From Clostridiales bacterium (GTDB lineage Bacteria; Bacillota_B; Dehalobacteriia; UBA4068), in the NCBI GenBank assembly GCA_009782975.1, contig WRIA01000026.1, positions 1 through 6,795 on the forward strand: a stretch of 6,795 nucleotides of DNA, written 5' to 3'. Both the position numbers and the translations under genes were made by a program. This document shows, piece after piece, positions 1 through 5,963 of the stretch. The notes under the pieces are model-generated. The model ran no database searches, had not been told where the DNA came from, and worked only from the letters and a program-made list of their open reading frames with translations. Positions within the stretch are counted from its first letter, which is position 1; every line of letters begins with the position of its first letter.

Positions 1-1574
1 CCGCCTATACGAACAGGGTCTATGCCCAGCTCCGGCAGGGTAACAGGTGTGTCTTTTCTCCATTCCCGGGTAAGGGTATCTGTCTTATCCGCGGAGTTCC
101 AGGGCTCGGCGTATTTGCCTACGTTTGTGATGATGGTCTGGGGCTTAACCGCAAACTCGTTATCCAGACTGGCCAGGGTAAGGGTATAAGGAGTGCTGTT
201 ATAGGTGCCCGTAAAGGTGGCTTCCACCGTATAGACGCCAACCGGAAGTGTCATGGATGTGGTAGCGGGAACATCGGTATAAGCCGGTATGGGAACGCCG
301 TCTTTGAATACCGTCATCTTAAATGTGCCCAGCACGCCGCTTTTGGCGGTTACAGGGTCTATTTCCTCGCCGTAAACCATAACACAGCGTCCGCCCACAC
401 CCGAAACCGGCAGGCGCAGGATGAAGTTTTTGTTATCCAGCTTTACCGGAACATTGTCGTAGAACTGGTCGTTGTAGGGCTGGAAGTGCAGGTAAGGATT
501 ATGGGAGGCTCTGCATATACGATCCCGCCATTGCTCCTTGCATAATTCGCAGAAGCCGAACTCTTCCTCCCCGGTGTCGTCCAGAACAAAGTTGGCGCCC
601 ACAAAGCGCATTTTGCAATCGGGGATAGCGCGGAACAGGTTGGCAAAATCCGCATCCGTGGTCAGGCCTTCCAGCCAGGGGTCGAAGGTGGTGCCGTTTT
701 TGCCCAGCAGGCGGAACCAGGGGTTCCAGGCCTGCCAATCGGGGTTATTTATCCAGTTTCTGTGCACCACGGTCAACTGATTTGTATAGCTGCCCCTGGG
801 GCCGGTAAGCTGGCCGACTCCCGAGTAGAGATAATGATCGGGCAGGCCACCCGCGGCATGGCCTATCTCGTGGGTGGTAACGTCAACAAAAGCCCAGCTC
901 ATACCAGCGCAAGATGTAGAACCGCCGGAGCCCCCGTATATGCTGGTGTTGAACAGCACGGTCTTATTGCTGCTGGTATTGCCGGGGAAGTAAGCGTTGG
1001 CGATATTAGTTGCCTTGGTGCCGGACATACCGCCCAGGCGGGCCATGCCGGAGTTCCACAAAGTACCGCTAAAATATGTGCCTTTAGGGTCGCCGGGCAT
1101 ATTGCGGCCATCCGGGCTTTCGGAGCGGGTAACACCGCTGTTGGCGGATACTACATCTATACGGTATATTTTGATGTTTTTCGCAAACTCGTCGAAGGGC
1201 TTATAGTTTACATAGTTTCTGGCAAAATACTGGCAATAATAACGCCACTTGGCTTGATCCGCCGCGGAATTGGTAAAGCCGTCTGCCAGCAGCACTATAA
1301 CCAGAGCGTCGGCGTCCGCGGTATCCTTGGCGGCGGGGGTAAGCAAAGCATAGGGGAATTCCCTGGTGCCGCCGTTGGAGCCGCTGCCATAGCTTCCGCC
1401 TGGGGCAGGCATTATTTCGGGGGCCGCGGTAAGGCCCATGGCGCGCCACTCTTTTTCGAACATGGCGTCCCAATCCTCATCCGCGGCAAAAGCCATAGGA
1501 GATAGTACCAGCACCAGCGTTAGGGCCAGCAAGATCAAAACCGCGCTTAAGCATCTTTTTTTGGCTTTCTGCAT
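1..1574 (-). CDS. Secreted M64-family (IgA peptidase-like) zinc metallopeptidase, partial at 3' end
   Basis: An uninterrupted frame of 524 codons begins at the ATG 1574-1572 and runs off the left edge without a stop. The start has GGAGG at 1590-1586. Residues 1-30 form a signal peptide: basic MQKAKKR, a hydrophobic stretch from about 11 to 25, then AFA before likely cleavage after A30. Residues about 90-101 (VIVLLADGFT) match the conserved 'LGDGYT'-type strand of M64 enzymes. H235-E-I-G-H239 followed by AAGGLPDHY gives the HExxH zinc site with E236 as catalytic base; D246 is a likely third ligand region. Further on are a CKMR motif and FCELC (C342, C345), which correspond to the family's 'CxMR...FCxxC' segment. 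Residues about 375-524 look beta-rich and could be an accessory Ig-like or carbohydrate-binding module. The protein is exported and should cleave extracellular protein or glycoprotein; IgA as substrate cannot be inferred. Any cell-wall anchor would lie outside the window. The usual GGLADEY-type motif reads GGLPDHY here. Confidence 0.88.
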   Translation of the reverse strand, partial: MQKAKKRCLSAVLILLALTLVLVLSPMAFAADEDWDAMFEKEWRAMGLTAAPEIMPAPGGSYGSGSNGGTREFPYALLTPAAKDTADADALVIVLLADGFTNSAADQAKWRYYCQYFARNYVNYKPFDEFAKNIKIYRIDVVSANSGVTRSESPDGRNMPGDPKGTYFSGTLWNSGMARLGGMSGTKATNIANAYFPGNTSSNKTVLFNTSIYGGSGGSTSCAGMSWAFVDVTTHEIGHAAGGLPDHYLYSGVGQLTGPRGSYTNQLTVVHRNWINNPDWQAWNPWFRLLGKNGTTFDPWLEGLTTDADFANLFRAIPDCKMRFVGANFVLDDTGEEEFGFCELCKEQWRDRICRASHNPYLHFQPYNDQFYDNVPVKLDNKNFILRLPVSGVGGRCVMVYGEEIDPVTAKSGVLGTFKMTVFKDGVPIPAYTDVPATTSMTLPVGVYTVEATFTGTYNSTPYTLTLASLDNEFAVKPQTIITNVGKYAEPWNSADKTDTLTREWRKDTPVTLPELGIDPVRIG

Positions 1575-1615
1575 ATTTGTAACATCCTCCGTTTCTTTAT
1601 TTTCTATAAAACAGT

Positions 1616-1644
1616 ATTATCAAAGCCATTTTGTTAAACTTTAA
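1616..1644 (-). promoter_or_regulatory. Weak candidate promoter for the M64 peptidase gene
   Basis: On the minus strand, TTAAAG (1644-1639) is followed after 17 bp by GATAAT (1621-1616), which would place the start site about 35 nt upstream of the ATG. The -10 matches 5 of 6 consensus bases but the -35 only 3 of 6, and no TG extension is present. It is the best sigma-A-like candidate between the upstream terminator and the gene. If it is not real, the gene would depend on readthrough from the promoter at 1772-1767. Confidence 0.3.
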
Positions 1645-1682
1645 AGACTGCCATACTGATTGTTTATACAGCGAATACAAGC

Positions 1683-1720
1683 AAAAAACCGCCGTAAACC
1701 CACCCGCAGGCGGTTTCGGC
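1683..1720 (-). terminator. Strong intrinsic terminator (minus direction) upstream of the M64 gene
   Basis: Read on the minus strand, GCCGAAACCGCC, a TGCG loop and GGTGGGTTTACGGC form a 12-bp stem (4+5+3) interrupted by two single-base bulges. It is followed by GG and six T residues (1688-1683). An alternative pairing of AAACCGCC with the later GGCGGTTT ends directly at the T-run, so both folds act as terminators. In the plus direction no T-tract follows. It lies 109 bp upstream of the peptidase ATG, with no recognisable minus-strand ORF ahead of it, so it ends either a short RNA or an attenuated leader. Confidence 0.75.
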
Positions 1721-1760
1721 ATAAAACCTGTACAATAGATAATTATTGTCTTATCCCCTT
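1683..1760 (-). ncRNA. Predicted short RNA or attenuated leader (about 78 nt)
   Basis: An extended -10 promoter at 1775-1767 and the terminator at 1720-1683 delimit a transcript of about 78 nt with no convincing ORF or ribosome binding site. The 5' part can form a hairpin: ACAATA (1749-1744) pairs with TATTGT (1737-1732) around a 6-nt loop. The 3' part is the terminator stem. I do not recognise a known riboswitch or sRNA family. It could be a free sRNA, or the 5' leader of the M64 gene with transcription gated at the terminator. The boundaries are inferred, not measured. Confidence 0.4.
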
Positions 1761-1766
1761 AAAACT

Positions 1767-1775
1767 ATTATAACA
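1767..1775 (-). promoter_or_regulatory. Extended -10 promoter for the short minus-strand transcript
   Basis: The minus strand reads TGTTATAAT: a perfect TATAAT (1772-1767) with a TG extension one base upstream. At the standard distance the -35 would be TAGAAA (1795-1790), which is poor, but extended -10 promoters tolerate this. The predicted start is near 1760. Confidence 0.55.
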
Positions 1776-1845
1776 TAAAACAATAACAATTTCTACTTAA
1801 ACTTTTAGTATAATTGCGAAAAATTAGATTATCCCTGTAACACCT

Positions 1846-1865
1846 TGCGCACAATATTGAACGCA
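1846..1865. promoter_or_regulatory. 20-bp imperfect dyad, possible operator
   Basis: The sequence has the form TGCG-CA-CAATATTG-AA-CGCA: perfect 4-bp outer arms, a perfect 8-bp central palindrome (CAATATTG), and non-matching 2-bp linkers. It lies about 30 bp downstream of a plus-strand TATAAT (1809-1814). The symmetry suits a dimeric DNA-binding protein, but I cannot assign one. Confidence 0.35.
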
Positions 1866-1910
1866 GGATACTGTACTTAATTATTAAATATCCGGCGCTA
1901 ACCCCAATTA

Positions 1911-1926
1911 GTACAATATATTGTAC
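1911..1926. promoter_or_regulatory. Perfect 16-bp palindrome at the head of the tandem repeat
   Basis: GTACAATATATTGTAC is its own reverse complement. The left half (1911-1918) is an inverted copy of TATTGTAC from the 12-bp repeat unit, and the right half is the start of repeat unit 1. The block therefore starts with a head-to-head pair and continues head-to-tail. It could be a primary operator extended by tandem half-sites. Confidence 0.5.
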
Positions 1927-1966
1927 AGGATATTGTACAGGATATTGTACAGGATATTGTACAGGA
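1919..1966. repeat. Four exact tandem copies of a 12-bp unit (TATTGTACAGGA)
   Basis: Units at 1919-1930, 1931-1942, 1943-1954 and 1955-1966 are identical. Each carries the hexamer palindrome TGTACA. Related copies lie nearby: a one-mismatch 13-base match at 1864-1876 (CAGGATACTGTAC), an inverted 8-base half at 1911-1918, and an exact inverted 11-base copy at 1727-1737 inside the predicted short minus-strand RNA. The block ends 61 bp before the topB -35. Replication slippage could have produced the array, but the dispersed and inverted copies favour a protein-binding site. No regulator is assigned. Confidence 0.9.
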
Positions 1967-1972
1967 TAAAAG

Positions 1973-1992
1973 TGACACCGTATATGGTGTCA
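1973..1992. promoter_or_regulatory. 20-bp palindrome resembling a NrdR box upstream of topB
   Basis: TGACACCGTATATGGTGTCA has 7-bp perfect arms (TGACACC/GGTGTCA) and a TATA centre. Its inner 16 bp follow the ACAC-N8-GTGT layout of the NrdR box (consensus ACACwATATaTwGTGT), keeping the TATAT core and both outer tetrads and differing at three inner positions. NrdR is the ATP/dATP-sensing repressor of ribonucleotide reductase genes. Only one site is visible, whereas NrdR sites usually come in pairs. It lies 35 bp upstream of the topB -35. The dyad is certain; the identity of the regulator is not. Confidence 0.55.
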
Positions 1993-2027
1993 TATTTAAA
2001 ATAGCGGCCGCAATTTCTTCTTTTTGG

Positions 2028-2056
2028 TTGTTTCGCGCCATTATTTGTTATATAAT
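2028..2056 (+). promoter_or_regulatory. topB promoter (sigma-A type)
   Basis: TTGTTT (2028-2033), a 17-bp spacer and a perfect TATAAT (2051-2056) form a near-consensus vegetative promoter. The predicted start is near 2063, leaving a short leader of about 28 nt. In-frame start codons further upstream overlap these elements, which rules them out as translation starts. Confidence 0.8.
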
Positions 2057-2090
2057 GATGGCAAAATATCATCAAAGGGAGTCGATTTTT

Positions 2091-4280
2091 ATGGCAAGAT
2101 CCCTGGTGCTGGCCGAAAAGCCCTCCGTAGCCCGGGATATAGCAAGGACCTTGGGGTGCAGGCAAAACGGCGAAGGCTGCCTTATAGGGGATAAATACAT
2201 AGTTACCTGGGCTTTGGGGCATCTTGTTACTCTGGCCGACCCGGAAGTTTATAATAAGGAGCTAAAGACCTGGAGCCTGGAGGCCCTGCCCATGCTGCCC
2301 GCCAAAATGCAGCTTACGGTTATAAAAGAAAGCTCCAAACAATACCGAATAGTGCAGGATCTTCTTAAACGCTCCGATGTTGCGGATATAATAATCGCCA
2401 CCGATTCCGGCCGGGAAGGGGAGCTGGTGGCCCGCTGGATACTGCTTAAGGCGGGCTGCAAAAAGCCAGCCAAACGCTTATGGGTATCCTCCCAGACCGA
2501 TAAAGCCCTGCGGGAAGGCTTTAAAAATCTGCGCCCTTCCCGTGATTACGACGACCTGTTTTATTCCGCGGCGGCCCGCGCCGAGGCCGATTGGCTGGTT
2601 GGCCTTAATGTTACCAGGGCGTTGACCTGCAAGCATAATGCCCGTCTTTCCGCGGGCCGGGTGCAAACGCCGACCCTGGCTATGATAGTTGAGCGGGAGC
2701 AGGAGATAAAAAGTTTTGTACCCAAAGAATATTATACCGTAAAGGCCAGGTTCGACGGCTTTAACGCCACCTGGGCCGGCAGCGACAAAAAATCCCGCAT
2801 ATTCGGGCTTGCCGCCGCCGAGGCCATCCTGCAAAAGGTCTCCGGCAAATCCGCCCTGGCGGTGGAGGTAAACAAGCAGTACAAACAGCAGGTACCGCCG
2901 GCAGCTTACGACCTTACCGAGCTTCAGCGGGACGCCAACCGCAAATACGCCTATTCCGCCAAGGAGACGCTCTCGTATATGCAAGCCCTGTACGAGCGGC
3001 ACAAGCTGCTTACCTATCCCCGCACGGATTCCCGCTATATTTCCGACGATGTGGCCTTGACCCTGCCGGAGCGCCTGCAAAGCATAGCGGTGGGGGATTA
3101 TAAGGCTATGGCTTTAGCTTTGCTTAAAAAGCGCCCTCTTTCCACCCGGTACCTGGTGGATAACAGCAAAGTGGGGGATCATCACGCCATAATCCCCACG
3201 GAGGAGCCGGTATATCTTTCCCGGCTTTCCCCGGAAGAGCAGAACATCTACGATCTGGTGGTGCGCCGCTTTTTGGCCGTACTTTCCCCTGCTTTTGAGT
3301 ACGAGGAGACCAAGATTACCCTTAAGGTGGGGGAAGAACGCTTTTACGCCAGGGGCAAGATAGTAAAAGCACCGGGATGGAAGCTGGCTTACGGGCAATC
3401 CCTTATACCGGAGGAGGATGACGATTCCGATATCAAAGAGCAGACCCTGCCCCGCATCAACCAGGGAGACCGTTTGCAGGTGTTGGCCTGCAATCTGGAA
3501 AGCGGCAAAACCAAGCCGCCCGCGCGCTACAACGAAGCCACTTTGCTTACCGCCATGGAAAACCCCACGCAACAGCATATTACGGGCGAGCTGCGCAATG
3601 TGCTTAAGGCCACCAGCGGGCTGGGTACCGTGGCGACCCGCGCGGATATCATAGAAAAACTTTTCGATTCCTTTTATATAGAGCGTAAGGGCAAGGAGAT
3701 AATGCCTACCTCCAAAGGCATACAGCTTATTTCCATAGTGCCCGCCGATTTAAGATCCGCGGAGCTTACGGCAAAGTGGGAGCAAGAGCTGGCCCTTATA
3801 AGCAAGGGCGCGGCCAAAAGCGCCGAATTTACCGCGCAGATGCGCTCTTATGCCGCCAAGCTGGTATCTATGGTAGCGGCCAGCAACGCAAAATATGTAC
3901 ACGATAACCTTACGCGGGAAAAATGCCCGGATTGCGGCAAATTTTTGCTGGAGGTAAAGGGTAAAAAAGGTGTTATGCGCATATGTTCCGACAGGGAATG
4001 CGGGTATCGCAAAAGCGTTACCGTGGAGACCAATGCCCGTTGCCCCAACTGCCACAAAAAGCTGGAGATACGGGGCGAAGGGGAAAAGCGTATGTTCTTT
4101 TGCGTCTGCGGCCACAGGGAAAAGCTGGCGGATTTCGAAAAACGCCGCGCCACGGCAGGGGCCACAAAAAATGACGTAAATACTTATTTAAGAACGCAAA
4201 ATAAAAACGAGCCGCCGGTAAATTCCGCTTTTGCAGCGCAACTGGCAAAATGGCAGGAGCAAAATAAAAAAAAGAGGTAA
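2091..4280 (+). CDS. topB: DNA topoisomerase III (type IA)
   Basis: This 729-residue protein is a type IA topoisomerase, which cuts one DNA strand through a 5'-phosphotyrosine link and passes the other strand; topo III mainly decatenates replication and recombination intermediates. The Toprim domain starts at LVLAEKPSVA (E9) and continues to TDSGREGE (D105, E109, E111). The second Toprim Asp is Gly, as is usual in Gram-positive TopB. SAGRVQTP begins at S187. The catalytic tyrosine is Y309 in TYPRTDSR, and DHHAIIPT begins at D363. The C-terminal tail has zinc-ribbon cysteines: C612/C615 with C632/C637, then C651/C654 with C671/C673. The start at 2091 has AAGGGAG at 2075-2081, follows the promoter, and puts MARSLVLAEKPS at the N-terminus. 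Earlier in-frame codons back to a TTG at 2028 lie in the promoter. No terminator follows, so it is probably cotranscribed with the ECF gene. Nothing suggests a plasmid or conjugative-element copy. Confidence 0.96.
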   Translation: MARSLVLAEKPSVARDIARTLGCRQNGEGCLIGDKYIVTWALGHLVTLADPEVYNKELKTWSLEALPMLPAKMQLTVIKESSKQYRIVQDLLKRSDVADIIIATDSGREGELVARWILLKAGCKKPAKRLWVSSQTDKALREGFKNLRPSRDYDDLFYSAAARAEADWLVGLNVTRALTCKHNARLSAGRVQTPTLAMIVEREQEIKSFVPKEYYTVKARFDGFNATWAGSDKKSRIFGLAAAEAILQKVSGKSALAVEVNKQYKQQVPPAAYDLTELQRDANRKYAYSAKETLSYMQALYERHKLLTYPRTDSRYISDDVALTLPERLQSIAVGDYKAMALALLKKRPLSTRYLVDNSKVGDHHAIIPTEEPVYLSRLSPEEQNIYDLVVRRFLAVLSPAFEYEETKITLKVGEERFYARGKIVKAPGWKLAYGQSLIPEEDDDSDIKEQTLPRINQGDRLQVLACNLESGKTKPPARYNEATLLTAMENPTQQHITGELRNVLKATSGLGTVATRADIIEKLFDSFYIERKGKEIMPTSKGIQLISIVPADLRSAELTAKWEQELALISKGAAKSAEFTAQMRSYAAKLVSMVAASNAKYVHDNLTREKCPDCGKFLLEVKGKKGVMRICSDRECGYRKSVTVETNARCPNCHKKLEIRGEGEKRMFFCVCGHREKLADFEKRRATAGATKNDVNTYLRTQNKNEPPVNSAFAAQLAKWQEQNKKKR

Positions 4281-4288
4281 AACGCACC

Positions 4289-4305
4289 TAATAAGGACCT
4301 TATTA
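4289..4305. promoter_or_regulatory. 17-bp perfect palindrome in the topB-ECF gap
   Basis: TAATAAGGACCTTATTA has two perfect 8-bp arms around a single A. It lies just after the topB stop and ahead of the ribosome binding site of the next gene. With a one-base centre it would make only a weak RNA hairpin (6 bp closing GGACC), and no T-run follows, so it is not a terminator. It is more likely an operator or an RNA-processing signal. Confidence 0.4.
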
Positions 4306-4327
4306 AGGGATAATTAAGGAGATAATA

Positions 4328-4891
4328 ATGCCTGAAAAAAACAATACCGCTTTTAAGATATCTTTATCCGGGCTGCTGATAGCCGTGGGGATAGTTATAC
4401 CGATGTTTTCTCCCATAAAGATCGTACTGGAGCCGGCATCCTTTACTCTGGCCAGCCATGTAGCCATATTCATAGCCATGTTCATTTCCCCCGGCGTGGC
4501 CGGTTCCGTTGCTATAGGCACCGCCTTCGGCTTCTTTTTGGGGGGCTTTCCGGTGGTTATCGTGTTGAGAGCCGCCAGCCATATCGTATTTTCTTTGGCG
4601 GGGGCTTTATTTTTGCGCAAGCTGAAGGGCGCAAAGCTTTTTGGCCTGAAGCTGCGCTTGTTTTCGTTTTCGGTAGCCCTTATACACGCTTTTTGCGAAC
4701 TTACAGTGGTAAGCGTGTTTTATTTCGGCGGCGGCATGAGCGCGTCTTTTTACCAAAAAGGCTTCTTTTTGTCTGTTTTGCTTTTAGTGGGGCTGGGTAC
4801 CGTCGTTCACAGTATGATAGATTTTGAAATAGCCAACGGGCTGTTATCGGTGCTTAAAAAGCAAAAGAGTGGCGTATTCGGCCAACCATAA
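4328..4891 (+). CDS. ECF transporter substrate-binding (S) component, possibly niacin type
   Basis: This 187-residue hydrophobic protein has about six predicted membrane segments (roughly 11-29, 42-57, 58-75, 77-96, 110-132 and 145-166), the size and topology of energy-coupling factor S components. S components capture a vitamin and deliver it to a shared EcfT-EcfA-EcfA' module, which is not in this window. TM1 has a G15-LLI-A19 small-residue motif, which can stand for the AxxxA motif that contacts EcfT. The stretches IVIPMFSPIKIVLEPASFTL and ASHVAIFIAMFISP resemble my recollection of NiaX-type (niacin) S components; I hold the substrate as tentative. AAGGAG at 4316-4321 sits 6 bases before the ATG. 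It follows topB by 47 bp and is closed by a terminator at 4919. No vitamin riboswitch is visible upstream. Confidence 0.75.
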   Translation: MPEKNNTAFKISLSGLLIAVGIVIPMFSPIKIVLEPASFTLASHVAIFIAMFISPGVAGSVAIGTAFGFFLGGFPVVIVLRAASHIVFSLAGALFLRKLKGAKLFGLKLRLFSFSVALIHAFCELTVVSVFYFGGGMSASFYQKGFFLSVLLLVGLGTVVHSMIDFEIANGLLSVLKKQKSGVFGQP

Positions 4892-4918
4892 AAGCCCTTT
4901 GCGCCTACCCTAAACAGA

Positions 4919-4958
4919 CCCGGTAAGAACCTGTGTTCTTAAACCGGGCGTTTTGTCT
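4919..4958 (+). terminator. Intrinsic terminator of the topB-ECF unit
   Basis: CCCGGT and AAGAAC pair with GTTCTT and ACCGGG around a CTGT loop, giving 6+6 bp with a 2-base AA bulge on the 3' side. CG and then TTTTGTCTT follow. It lies 27 bp after the ECF stop codon. Confidence 0.8.
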
Positions 4959-4964
4959 TGATAG

Positions 4965-4996
4965 AAAAAAGTGTCGAAAATTCGACACTTTTGTTT
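4965..4996. terminator. Bidirectional intrinsic terminator between convergent genes
   Basis: AAAAGTGTCGA and TCGACACTTTT form a perfect 11-bp stem around an AAAT loop. On the plus strand the T-run is TTTTGTTT; on the minus strand it is six T residues (4970-4965). It therefore backs up the terminator at 4919 for the topB unit and terminates the hemerythrin-CheX gene, whose stop codon is about 50 bp away. Confidence 0.85.
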
Positions 4997-5041
4997 AGGG
5001 ATACGGCTACATGACCTTATTTGGGGGCGTTTAAGCGCGTT

Positions 5042-5890
5042 TTACGCTATGTCAACAGATACAGCCAGACGGCCGAATTCCGTATCCAGATAAAATCCGC
5101 CCGTGCTTTCCTCTTTGGCAGGGCCGGAAAGTATCTGCGGCGTGGTAATATCGCTGTTAGCACCGGAGGAGGAAATAAGCGCGGAAGCATTGCCGCTGAT
5201 GATATTGGCCATCTCGCAAAGGGCGGAACAGGCCAGTTCGTCTATATCCGTAAGTTCTATAGAGGTCAACGCCTTTATCAGTCCGAAGGTGAATTTGCGC
5301 GAAAACGTAAAAACGGAATGACCCTCGTGATCCCCCACCAGGCCCACCAAGATACGGATATCGTCATCGTTTGCCCTGTGCGGCGCAAAGCTGACGCTTC
5401 CGGCGGTAAGGCCGGCCATGGTTTCAAGCACGTTCCTTACACTTTGGGCAAAGCAGTTGATATAAGACGACGCTACGGTGGAGGTATCCTCCGCTGCCCG
5501 CTTTTTGCCCCCTATACGTTGATCCACCCCGGCTACATGATAGATAAGCCAGGTGGTAAGAAAGCCGGTGAACTCCTTTACGGCCGGTATACCGAAATCC
5601 AGATCGCGCAGCTTTTGTTCCAGTGTATGGATAGTGCTTACGAATATTCTGTGCAGTACCTTTTGTTTTTCCAGCTCCTCATAATTTATGGAGAGCATAT
5701 ATTCTTCTTCTTCGGCAAAGTGCCTGGCGGCATATTCCTTAAGGAACAGGATAGCTTTATCGCATTCCAGCTTTCTTGCCGCGGCGTCCGCGCTTTGCGT
5801 TATGTCAAGCAGCTTTTGTGTGGCCTCAAAAAGCTTTTTATGCTGCGTATCTATAAAATCCAGCCCTACTTTATAACTTTCCTTCCACAT
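5042..5890 (-). CDS. Bacteriohemerythrin-CheX fusion protein (putative O2/redox-responsive phosphatase)
   Basis: The protein has 282 residues, is cytosolic, and has no signal peptide or membrane segment. Residues 1 to about 128 form a hemerythrin four-helix domain: H17 (TQHKKLF), H57 and E61 (HFAEE), H80 (QKVLH), H118 and D123 (HVAGVD). These are six of the seven usual di-iron ligands. The first His of the HxxxH pair is Gln (Q76, CAA), which is unusual. Residues about 139-282 match CheX: NVLETMAGL near 153, then CEMANIISGN with the E226xxN229 phosphatase motif intact. CheX dephosphorylates CheY-P. Hemerythrin domains bind O2 or NO at a di-iron site, so the fusion probably couples oxygen or redox state to CheY-like signalling; this is inference. 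The ATG at 5890 has AAAGGAGG at 5908-5901. A start further upstream in the same frame (MKTKGGF...) would put that site inside the gene. No chemotaxis genes adjoin it; the gene appears monocistronic. Confidence 0.9.
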   Translation of the reverse strand: MWKESYKVGLDFIDTQHKKLFEATQKLLDITQSADAAARKLECDKAILFLKEYAARHFAEEEEYMLSINYEELEKQKVLHRIFVSTIHTLEQKLRDLDFGIPAVKEFTGFLTTWLIYHVAGVDQRIGGKKRAAEDTSTVASSYINCFAQSVRNVLETMAGLTAGSVSFAPHRANDDDIRILVGLVGDHEGHSVFTFSRKFTFGLIKALTSIELTDIDELACSALCEMANIISGNASALISSSGANSDITTPQILSGPAKEESTGGFYLDTEFGRLAVSVDIA

Positions 5891-5926
5891 AATCAAAAAG
5901 CCTCCTTTAGTTTTCATACAATTACA

Positions 5927-5955
5927 ACTATACCATAAAGAAGGCGGACAGGCAA
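5927..5955 (-). promoter_or_regulatory. Promoter of the hemerythrin-CheX gene
   Basis: The minus strand reads TTGCCT (5955-5950), a 17-bp spacer, then TATAGT (5932-5927) with a TG extension (TGGTATAGT). The predicted start near 5920 gives a leader of about 30 nt that carries the AAAGGAGG ribosome binding site. Confidence 0.7.
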
Positions 5956-5963
5956 GCCGCAAA

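Larger units (their letters stand above)
1575..2090. other. 516-bp divergent intergenic regulatory region
   Basis: This AT-rich interval separates the divergent M64 and topB genes. From left to right it holds a weak M64 promoter, a minus-strand terminator and short transcript, a plus-strand TATAAT at 1809-1814 with no good -35, a 20-bp dyad at 1846-1865, a 12-bp tandem repeat block at 1919-1966 with stray copies, a NrdR-like palindrome at 1973-1992, and the topB promoter and ribosome binding site. No ORF here has both a plausible ribosome binding site and a protein-like composition. The amount of symmetrical and repeated sequence is far more than two simple promoters need. Confidence 0.8.

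Noticed and set aside
762..1505. 247-codon open frame on the plus strand
   Set aside because: It is the antisense shadow of the M64 gene. It has no ribosome binding site or family resemblance, while the minus frame has a signal peptide, HEIGH and family motifs.
1919..1966. CRISPR array or plasmid iterons
   Set aside because: The units are 12 bp with no spacers, too short for CRISPR. No replication initiator gene or DnaA boxes are visible, and topB and the other genes look chromosomal.
2004..2011. GCGGCCGC palindrome between the dyad and the topB promoter
   Set aside because: An isolated 8-bp GC palindrome with no partner or spacing that suggests function; it is the same sequence as a common restriction site and probably chance.
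2028..2090. Earlier TTG/ATG starts for topB
   Set aside because: They overlap the -35 and -10 elements. The ATG at 2091 has a proper ribosome binding site and the conserved N-terminus.
2403..2411. Missing second Toprim aspartate in TopB (DSG instead of DxD)
   Set aside because: A Gly at this place (D-A/S-G-R-E-G-E) is normal in Gram-positive topoisomerase III.
5021..5938. 305-codon open frame on the plus strand
   Set aside because: It lies opposite the hemerythrin-CheX gene, overlaps that gene's promoter, has no recognisable domain and no ribosome binding site.
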